Below the pieces are notes generated by a model. It was not told the DNA's origin. It was given only the letters and a program-made list of their open reading frames with translations, and did no database searches. Below, in pieces: positions 34,401 through 38,947 of a DNA stretch of 38,947 nt (position 1 is the first letter of the stretch; each line of letters starts with the position of its first letter). Made by a program: the position numbers and the translations under genes. The DNA lies in contig QMPA01000007.1 in NCBI GenBank assembly GCA_003650365.1, positions 1-38,947 of the forward strand. The letters run 5' to 3'. The DNA is from Bacteroidota bacterium. GTDB lineage: Bacteria; Bacteroidota; Bacteroidia; Bacteroidales; F082.

Positions 34401-35269
34401 AGTTCCAAAACATATTTGATAGTTTGAAATTGCAATACGAATACAGCACTAAAATTCCAGCAAATATTGACAAGTACAAATCTATTTTTGTTTGCCTGGG
34501 TTTCAAATTTAACAACTACGCATTAAATTGGGCCGAAGGAAACCGCTTGAACAACTATTTGAATAATGGCGGAAATATTTATATGGAAGGTATGAGAACC
34601 TGGCATGAAGATGAACCCACTCCCGTACACAATAAATTCGGTTTTGAGGTAATATCTGATGGCAACTACTTTGAGTTTGACAGTGTATATGGTGTTGATG
34701 GAAAACTTACCGAAGGAATTAAAATGGGTTATGGCGGGAGCATGGCTTTCAACAACTACTATTTACAAACTGTGGACGAGGCCTACCCTTTTTTACGGAC
34801 ATCACCCACCGACACTGCATGTGCGATTGCCAACGAAACTTCAAATTACAAAACAATTGGTTCATCAATATTATTTGGCGAGATGACCGATGTGGATTCT
34901 ACTTTTGCCCCAGCTAAATATGTAAAATCCATTCTTGCATTTTTTGAAATTGAGATTCAGGTTGTGGATGTTCCTGAAAACAGCCTGACAGTAAATGCGA
35001 TACAGTTTGAAGTATTTCCAAATCCTTTTAGCAATTGTTTAACATTACAGTTTAGTTTTACTGATGAGGAGAATAAAAGCTTCGAAATATTTGACATAAA
35101 TGGACGCCTAATTCTTCACCGAAAACTGCCTCCAAATTATACGAAGAAGGCTGTTGAAATACATTGGGATGGAAAAGGCACAGATGGAAAACAGCAGTCA
35201 CCCGGTATTTATTTTATCAGATATAATTATGGAAAACAATCTGTTACAAAGAAAGCGGTGATGCGGTAA
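31430..35269 (+). CDS. Secreted papain-like cysteine protease with T9SS sorting domain
   Basis: Exported 1279-residue protein with a signal peptide ending near ASPTFGQ. The protease domain follows: FSQQAASCGQASGIGYN (nucleophile Cys86 with nearby Gln), WPASHAMTIVGYND (catalytic His near 245) and FANSHGENF (Asn near 293), the order of C1-type proteases. Between His and Asn lies an inserted Asp-rich EF-hand-like stretch (DWNQDGQF, DINDDGLVNMKDWE). Later regions include a nidogen-like sandwich (VIAPFMANLWIDYNKDNG), Ig/CARDB-like repeats (GETVDLNIEVQNLGHAAG), a Rossmann-like domain (YKSIFVCLGFKFNNYAL) and a C-terminal type IX sorting domain (FEVFPNPFSN, FEIFDINGRL, SPGIYFIRY). It is probably surface-attached or released by T9SS. 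Substrate unknown; the gene stands alone. Confidence 0.85.
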   Translation: MYRNHIFFFIPLFLFLFASPTFGQGQRQAFQEITLSKEDSIIASSIPELKLPEHYKDGSRTELPSELNNAELPYFRSIFSQQAASCGQASGIGYNFTYEINCARNLSASDSNNQYPTQFAYNFMNGGSGWRGVSYFHSFDLLKACGTPSVATYGGMGEGGDQRWMSGYDNYYSAMQNRVEEVFYIDVRNPEGLMTLKHWLNDHLNDSEFGGVASFYASSPYALRAIPPESPEAGKAIMIRWNWPASHAMTIVGYNDSIRFDWNQDGQFTNNIDINDDGLVNMKDWEYGALLFANSHGENFADSGYCYMMYRTLADEYGSGGIWNSAVHVLTVKETYTPKLTIRVKLNYNSREKIKILAGVSTDTASFSPTFSMDFPLLNYQGGNFPMQGPASDTLAGVMEIMEIELDVTPLLGYTEPNQAARFFFQLAENDPDNRGFGEILYFSLIDRTDNAIEIIHPETPMNITNNGITSLSLVKSVSFEKTRITTEELPAYTGEGNYTLTLEASGGQKPYQWDLLEPYSMNTIQKDFPEDEGTLINFNNQDVGHVDFDLAFPFPYYGDTMHQVSVALDGLLSFENDEFAYPYYYGETTMLTDRKVIAPFMANLWIDYNKDNGVWVENTAEYFGVRWYATYNHYSALIAGEFNFALRLFPDGRIETYYGDFEIPAYVMWVSGISKGDKSNYTQNHFSQHLQNPGGKTFEYLPAQLPQHIELTKDGELSISGADADQISHLTSRVKDYNGIVDTKTFQLSSGLIFHSEISSGTDDRIDAFDTASFKYFVKNISNEIIENIELQALIENEKITLLKNGAQFGTLSPGETKAIDSAVVFDVAGSIPDQYGFTVSNHLTSDEKIWQSAIFYSAGSMQLNIIDILVEDGNNNFLEPGETVDLNIEVQNLGHAAGRDLDFKFISNSDYLIVNSASQQIDYIAVGAKAVLQFNVTSRSWTPSGYTIPSVVELSSQGETFQPMSVPITIGSIPVLLLELEDRSNSVGEFQNIFDSLKLQYEYSTKIPANIDKYKSIFVCLGFKFNNYALNWAEGNRLNNYLNNGGNIYMEGMRTWHEDEPTPVHNKFGFEVISDGNYFEFDSVYGVDGKLTEGIKMGYGGSMAFNNYYLQTVDEAYPFLRTSPTDTACAIANETSNYKTIGSSILFGEMTDVDSTFAPAKYVKSILAFFEIEIQVVDVPENSLTVNAIQFEVFPNPFSNCLTLQFSFTDEENKSFEIFDINGRLILHRKLPPNYTKKAVEIHWDGKGTDGKQQSPGIYFIRYNYGKQSVTKKAVMR

Positions 35270-35344
35270 CATATTTTAACTAGCAATACAAAATAGCAAC
35301 GCAATTTCCTCGTTCTACTTCTACCCATCCGAAAAATACATTTT

Positions 35345-36853
35345 ATGAAGTTCAGGAAAGAGCTTGCCGTTGTCATTCTTGGCAGTTTACTTTTTACATT
35401 TTTCTTCTACGAAAAAAATATTGGCCTCAACCTTTTGCTATTTAATACATTCGTAATTGGCGCTCTTTTTTTTCTAAAGAAACTGCAACTCAAAAGCAGC
35501 CTTGAATTGGTGTTACTGTTTGGAACTGCGATTACTGCGATATTGCTTGTGTTCTACAATTCGGCACTGGCCATCGTAGTAAATTTTATTTCGCTATTTC
35601 TGTTAACGGGTGTTTTACTGCTGCCAAAAATACGCAACCTAATCTACGCAAGCGCATTGGCTATTATAAACACCGTGATGGCGCAAGGCAGTTTTTATAG
35701 CATACTCCAGGAGATGAGTAAAAACAAAAAAGGCCTAAGGTTGGCCTTAAGGTATTTGAAAATCATAGCTCTTCCGCTGATAATTGTATTTATCTTTTTA
35801 TTGATTTATAAAGCTTCCAATCCATTTTTTGGTGAATACGTTGATTTATTCATGGATAAAATCGATGAATGGCTAACTGCCCTGTTCCGTCATGTGAACG
35901 TCCCCTTGTTAATGAGCTGGATACTTGGTTTAATTATTAGTAATTTCTTGTTTCTTGGCAAAGCCGAAAAAACCATTAGTAATTTTGAGCATGCAGGAAA
36001 TATGCAGCTCTTACGACAACGCAAAAAACACTTTTTATCATTTAAAACTACAGGCTTAAAAAATGAAATTCGGGTTGCTGTTGTTTTGTTTTCATTGCTA
36101 AATTTATTGCTGTTTGTTGTCAACCTGTTTGATATTTTTCAGGTTTGGTTCAATTTTGAATGGAATGGAAATTACCTGAAACAATTTGTTCACGAAGGTA
36201 CTTATTTGCTCATTTTCTCCATCATCATTTCCCTTGCACTTACCTTGTATTATTTTAGAGGAAACCTAAACTTTTACCACAACAACAAGGTCTTAAAAAT
36301 ACTGGCTTACATCTGGTTGTTTCAAAATGCCATACTCACAATTTCAGTAGGCATCCGCAACTTTTGGTATATCGAATATTTTGCATTGGCCTACAAACGA
36401 ATCGGGGTTATTTTCTTCCTGATCTTCACCCTCATCAGTATTTACCTGGTGTATAAAAAAATCAAAGACAAGAAATCGACTTACTTCCTGTTCAGTAAAA
36501 ATGCCCTCACATTTTATGTTTTGCTAGTGATAATGAGTTTGTTCAATTGGGATACAATCATTGCACAGTATAATTTTAAACATTATAAAACAGCTTTTGT
36601 TCACCTCGATTTTTTATCGGAACTAAGTAATAAAACCCTCCCCTATCTTGATAAAACAGATAAACAGTTGAAAGACATTTCAAAAGAACAGAAACAACTT
36701 TTTCATTTTGAGGAACAATTTTTAAGTACCACCGAATACCAGAAAATAATAGCAGACCGGAAAATATACTTCAAAAAGAATTGGGAAAACAAAAACTGGC
36801 TGGAATGGAATTTGGCGGAGCAGCAAGCATATGATGTATTGTGCAAGGAATAG
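35345..36853 (+). CDS. DUF4153/DUF4173-like polytopic membrane protein
   Basis: Integral membrane protein of 502 residues with about ten or more hydrophobic segments, for example LAVVILGSLLFTFFFYE, LELVLLFGTAITAILLVF and YLLIFSIIISLALTLYYFRG. The soluble C-terminal tail is rich in Lys, Glu and Trp (NKNWLEWNLAEQQAYDVL). The segment HEGTYLLIFSIIISLALTLY and the late NWDTIIAQYNFKHY resemble the DUF4173/DUF4153 families, whose function is not known. ATG at 35345 places the first helix at the N terminus. It is followed by a repeat-rich gap and the minus-strand XRE/DUF2975 pair, so it is transcribed alone or at most with the protease gene upstream. Confidence 0.68.
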   Translation: MKFRKELAVVILGSLLFTFFFYEKNIGLNLLLFNTFVIGALFFLKKLQLKSSLELVLLFGTAITAILLVFYNSALAIVVNFISLFLLTGVLLLPKIRNLIYASALAIINTVMAQGSFYSILQEMSKNKKGLRLALRYLKIIALPLIIVFIFLLIYKASNPFFGEYVDLFMDKIDEWLTALFRHVNVPLLMSWILGLIISNFLFLGKAEKTISNFEHAGNMQLLRQRKKHFLSFKTTGLKNEIRVAVVLFSLLNLLLFVVNLFDIFQVWFNFEWNGNYLKQFVHEGTYLLIFSIIISLALTLYYFRGNLNFYHNNKVLKILAYIWLFQNAILTISVGIRNFWYIEYFALAYKRIGVIFFLIFTLISIYLVYKKIKDKKSTYFLFSKNALTFYVLLVIMSLFNWDTIIAQYNFKHYKTAFVHLDFLSELSNKTLPYLDKTDKQLKDISKEQKQLFHFEEQFLSTTEYQKIIADRKIYFKKNWENKNWLEWNLAEQQAYDVLCKE

Positions 36854-36900
36854 TGAACAAGGAGTAATGATTAGTGATTAGTGGTGAAAGTATGTAATGT

Positions 36901-37031
36901 GATCAGACGACTTTATGCCAAATCAAACAGTCGTCCGATGAGCCTAGAAAATCCGTAGGACCACTAAACTAAACCCAGCTTAAAGTAGTGGTCGGACGAC
37001 GATTTTGTCTCAGAGTATAGTCGTCTGACCA
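36901..37031. repeat. TGGTCRGACGAC palindrome pair, uninterrupted copy
   Basis: Two hairpins in tandem. The first has arms ATCAGACGAC (36902-36911) and GTCGTCCGAT (36930-36939). The second has perfect 12-bp arms TGGTCGGACGAC-type (36989-37000 and 37020-37031, allowing one G/T mismatch). Between them is CCACTAAACTAAACCCAGC followed by TTAAAG. The same pair in the same order and orientation recurs at 38141-38457. It makes up most of the 258-bp gap after the DUF4173-like gene, where I see no gene. Confidence 0.8.
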
Positions 37032-37043
37032 GCAAACCCACCC

Positions 37044-37116
37044 ACTAGCGCGCGGATTTTCCGCGTGGCCCTTATTGACACATAACCGTTTAGCACGCGA
37101 AAATTCGCGCGCTAGT
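37044..37116. repeat. GC-rich inverted repeat overlapping the XRE gene stop codon
   Basis: ACTAGCGCGCGGATTTTCCG... (37044-37067) faces its near reverse complement CACGCGAAAATTCGCGCGCT (37094-37116). The right arm includes the stop codon of the minus-strand XRE gene. The left arm recurs at 5372-5392, and a decayed version (GGCGGTTTTTCCGTGTG / GCGAAGATTCGCAC) lies at 38070-38126, so this is a dispersed family. It could also stabilise or end the XRE transcript. Confidence 0.7.
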
Positions 37117-37318
37117 TATTTCTAAATGCAAGAATATCTCCCGGCTGGCAATCAAGTGTTTGACAAATCAATTCCAATGTTGAGAAGCGGATGGCTTTGG
37201 CTTTTCCTTTTTTCAATATGGACAGATTGGCCATCGTTATTCCAACCTTTTCTGATAATTCAGTCAGACTCATTTTGCGTATCGCAAGCATCACATCCAG
37301 ATTTACAATAATTGACAT
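37112..37318 (-). CDS. XRE/Cro-type helix-turn-helix regulator (YozG-like)
   Basis: Small DNA-binding regulator, about 68 residues from the internal ATG at 37318 (MSIIVNLDVML). The helix-turn-helix is clear: MSLTELSEKVGITMANLSIL followed by KKGKAKAIRFSTLELICQTL, ending CQPGDILAFRNN. The track extends the frame 23 residues further to 37387, but that part overlaps the upstream gene and is not domain-like. The preferred ATG lies 2 bp after the DUF2975 stop, typical of the DUF2975-XRE pairs common in Bacteroidota and Firmicutes. It probably represses or activates its own promoter, where three phased direct repeats occur. Confidence 0.88.
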   Translation of the reverse strand: MSIIVNLDVMLAIRKMSLTELSEKVGITMANLSILKKGKAKAIRFSTLELICQTLDCQPGDILAFRNN

Positions 37319-37320
37319 GA

Positions 37321-37950
37321 CTATACAGTTAGTTTTTGTTCTTCCTGAAGACGAACACCATTCATAAAAATATGGGAAAGCACCCAAAGAAAAAGGGCTA
37401 CTACAAGAAGTATCCCAAAGGAATCGTATTTACTGGTGATTTCAAGATGCTCGAAAACCAATTCTTTGGCGATGAAATAATAAAAAAGGGCACTATAGAT
37501 TACCGAAAAAAACCACAGTACTACCAATCCGTAAGCAATGTTTTTCAGCATCCTGATGTTAAACCGCTCGAAAACGAAACCACGGTAAACATTCCCGATA
37601 AAGCGTTTGAACATGATAAAAATATACAGGAAGATTATAACGACAGCCATCATGGCAGCACCAAACCATTTGGCCAATTGAGGGTTTGTATTAATTAAAT
37701 GGAGTTTCCCAATGGCTTCGACAAATTCTACTTCCTGAATTTCTCCATAAACCATTAACGATCCTTTTTCTGTATAATTTACTTCAACCGGCAAACCGGC
37801 GTGCAATTGCATTGTATCTCCAAGGCTTTCTGTCAACAAAGCAATATTGATAGCAATAGCAGCTATAAAAACAAGTACGAAAATCCAGAAAGTAATCTGG
37901 GTAAACCAATAAATTATCTTAATACTAAGGGGTTGTTTTACTTTCTTCAT
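37321..37950 (-). CDS. DUF2975 membrane protein
   Basis: Inner-membrane protein of 209 residues with four hydrophobic spans (IIYWFTQITFWIFVLVFIAA, AAMMAVVIIFLYIFIMF, YGLVVLWFFSVIYSALFYYF, LLVVALFLWVLSHIFMNG). The pattern GFVFERFNIRMLKNIAYG before the third span is characteristic of DUF2975. It is followed after 2 bp by its usual partner, an XRE regulator. In such pairs the membrane protein is thought to act with the regulator, possibly as a sensor, but this is not established. A strong Bacteroidota-type promoter lies about 27 bp upstream. Confidence 0.85.
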   Translation of the reverse strand: MKKVKQPLSIKIIYWFTQITFWIFVLVFIAAIAINIALLTESLGDTMQLHAGLPVEVNYTEKGSLMVYGEIQEVEFVEAIGKLHLINTNPQLAKWFGAAMMAVVIIFLYIFIMFKRFIGNVYRGFVFERFNIRMLKNIAYGLVVLWFFSVIYSALFYYFIAKELVFEHLEITSKYDSFGILLVVALFLWVLSHIFMNGVRLQEEQKLTV

Positions 37951-37976
37951 GATAATAAGTATTTAAAATATTTCTG

Positions 37977-38006
37977 CAAAGATAAATACTTTTTATCGTT
38001 TGTCAA
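37977..38006 (-). promoter_or_regulatory. Promoter of the DUF2975-XRE operon
   Basis: On the minus strand: TTG (complement 38004-38006), a 19-bp spacer and TATCTTTG (complement 37977-37984). This matches both the -33 and -7 consensus at the standard spacing. The predicted start is near 37973, leaving about 23 nt of leader. Confidence 0.75.
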
Positions 38007-38042
38007 GTTTTTTTTATTGTTTTTCGATAATTTTTTATTGTT
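37990..38042. promoter_or_regulatory. Three phased direct repeats, candidate operator
   Basis: TTTTTATCGTT at 37990-38000, TTTTTATTGTT at 38011-38021 and TTTTTATTGTT at 38032-38042 recur at exactly 21-bp steps, two turns of B-DNA. The first lies in the spacer between the -7 and -33 elements and the others lie upstream of -33. They are plausible binding sites for the XRE regulator of the same operon. Confidence 0.6.
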
Positions 38043-38140
38043 CTACATAATATCGCTACAACAACTGACGGGCGGTTTTTCCGTGTGATGCACTGATGCG
38101 TTGGATTTACATGCGAAGATTCGCACAGCAGTAGCAGTGA

Positions 38141-38457
38141 AGTGGTCAGACGACTATACGCCAAATCGGACAGTCGTCCGACCACTATACAAAACTCAAA
38201 TTAAAGAATCCACCCTCAAAGAAGGTGGATTTGAATTGTACCCATAGGGCGCTTCATCGAAATACGACTGGAAGGATGGAAGAAAAAAGGAAGGATGGAT
38301 GGATAATTTAGTGACTTCTTCCACCCTTCCATCCTTCCAGTTAAGAAATAATATGTATAACAAAAAGAACATAACCACCATCAAAGAAGGTGGATTTCAA
38401 ATGAACATTAAAGTGGTCGGACGACAATTTCGTTACAAAATATAGTCGTCTGACCAC
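38141..38457. repeat. TGGTCRGACGAC palindrome pair interrupted by a 200-bp insert
   Basis: Hairpin with arms at 38143-38154 and 38173-38184, then CCACTATACAAAACTC and ATTAAAG. A 200-bp insert follows, then ATTAAAG again, then a second hairpin at 38414-38425/38445-38456. Apart from the insert, and a 22-bp segment present only in the other copy, the order and sequence match 36901-37031. With the decayed GC-rich repeat at 38070-38126, it fills the 535-bp gap between DUF2975 and the glycosyltransferase. I see no gene there. Confidence 0.75.
38207..38406. mobile_element. Putative 200-bp MITE-like insert
   Basis: Non-coding stretch bounded by 7-bp direct repeats ATTAAAG (38200-38206 and 38407-38413). 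Near each end is a hairpin of the form CCACC-N-TCAAAGAAGGTGG (38210-38228 and 38375-38393). The centre has a perfect 16-bp inverted repeat, ACTGGAAGGATGGAAG (38267-38282) and its complement (38326-38341). It encodes no transposase, so any movement would have to be driven in trans. Being mobile is inference from the flanking repeats and the uninterrupted copy at 36901-37031. Confidence 0.5.
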
Positions 38458-38485
38458 GCTGTCACAGGGTTTTGCTCAGAGGATT

Positions 38486-38947
38486 TCACATAACCTTCTC
38501 CAACCAAACCACCAGTTCTTTCACCAAAACATGGTAGTCATAGTTTTTCACAGCACGGTGGCGGCAGGAAACGGACATTTGTTTGCGCAGGCCGGAATTA
38601 AGCAACAGGTAATTGATTTTTTGTCCGAGTGCCTTGGGATTGCGATCGGTCAAAATTCCTTCAGTTGGCGTTACTATCGAGCCAACCCCGCCACCTTCAT
38701 AAGCTACAACAGGGACTCCTGCTGCAAGGGCTTCGGCATAAATAATACCGAAATGCTCTTTCTTTTCTGGTGCTGCTACCAACAAGGTAGCAGCATTGAT
38801 TAATTTGGCTTTATCTTCAGAAGAAACAAAACCCAGAAGGCCACCACGCTCACCCAAATCGGATTGCAGTTCTTCTTCCAATTCACCAGCCCCAATAAAA
38901 ACGGTGGCCGCAATTTGTTCATATTCTTTCGATGCTTCTACCACATT
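38486..38947 (-). CDS. GT4-family glycosyltransferase, C-terminal part only
   Basis: C-terminal nucleotide-sugar-binding domain of a GT-B fold glycosyltransferase (group 1/GT4), about 154 residues in view. The frame continues past the right edge, so the apparent start at 38944 is not real. Diagnostic segments: FIGAGELEEELQ, FVSSEDKAKLINAATLLVAA, then the donor-binding pattern EHFGIIYAEALAAGVPVVAY (two Glu seven residues apart) and EGGGVGSIV. These enzymes add sugars to polysaccharide or glycolipid acceptors; the acceptor cannot be inferred here. The gene ends at a repeat-rich gap. Confidence 0.88.
   Translation of the reverse strand, partial: NVVEASKEYEQIAATVFIGAGELEEELQSDLGERGGLLGFVSSEDKAKLINAATLLVAAPEKKEHFGIIYAEALAAGVPVVAYEGGGVGSIVTPTEGILTDRNPKALGQKINYLLLNSGLRKQMSVSCRHRAVKNYDYHVLVKELVVWLEKVM

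Noticed and set aside
37319-37387. N-terminal extension of the XRE regulator
   Set aside because: The longer frame overlaps the DUF2975 gene and adds non-conserved residues; the ATG at 37318 gives the usual domain start.
38003-38384. Minus-strand ORFs of 60 and 62 residues
   Set aside because: They fall in palindromic repeats and the DUF2975 promoter region, with no protein-like composition.
36901-38457. CRISPR array
   Set aside because: The repeated TGGTCRGACGAC units are palindromic pairs with unequal spacing and similar loops, without regular spacers; no cas genes are present.

Overview
The window looks like the chromosome of a Bacteroidota bacterium, probably an anaerobic or facultative Bacteroidales/Marinilabiliales-type organism. 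The evidence is a single-chain SecDF fusion, type IX secretion (T9SS) components, a secreted protease ending in a T9SS sorting domain, several promoters matching the Bacteroidota TTG-N18-21-TAnnTTTG pattern, little sign of Shine-Dalgarno sequences, and two ORF6N genes. The species cannot be named from this sequence alone.

Layout. (1) 1-1769, minus strand: 5' part of a GH13_8-type glycogen branching enzyme that runs off the left edge. (2) 1964-8799: envelope and secretion genes, namely SecDF, TatA, a PorE-like TPR/PD40/OmpA protein and a small lipoprotein, with a terminator and palindromic repeats between secDF and tatA. (3) 8842-10542: an ORF6N gene followed directly by purM. (4) 10605-31351: a purine/N-heterocycle catabolism island. 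Its plus-strand left arm holds a canonical two-gene xanthine dehydrogenase (xdhA, xdhB) with a second ORF6N gene between the subunits, then ygeY (M20 hydrolase) and ygeW (carbamoyltransferase). Its minus-strand arm, in transcription order, is ygfK, two fold-type-II PLP enzymes, an XdhD-type molybdenum hydroxylase, ssnA, a YgjV/GNAT-like membrane protein and hyuA. A divergent plus-strand pair encodes a MocA-like nucleotidyltransferase and XdhC for molybdenum-cofactor maturation. (5) 31430-36853: a large secreted papain-like protease with a T9SS sorting domain and a DUF4173-like membrane protein. (6) 37112-38485: an XRE regulator/DUF2975 pair with a promoter carrying three phased direct repeats, embedded in repeat-rich DNA. 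(7) 38486-end, minus strand: C-terminal part of a GT4 glycosyltransferase cut by the right edge.

How the genes fit together. The island resembles the Escherichia coli yge/yqe/ygf/xdhD purine cluster. Molybdenum hydroxylases would oxidise purines, an FeS/flavin oxidoreductase (YgfK) would carry electrons, amidohydrolases (SsnA, HyuA), YgeY and YgeW would process opened-ring ureido intermediates, and PLP enzymes would release ammonia from amino-acid-like products. Differences from the E. coli plan are two molybdenum hydroxylases of different architecture, no visible ygfM or ygeX, two other PLP enzymes instead, and an ORF6N gene translationally coupled inside the xdh operon. The pathway assignment rests on family recognition; substrates were not tested.

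The most notable non-coding signals are three TTTTTATYGTT repeats at exact 21-bp spacing over the DUF2975/XRE promoter, and a duplicated TGGTCRGACGAC palindrome element present in an uninterrupted and an interrupted copy, the latter carrying a 200-bp insert flanked by ATTAAAG.
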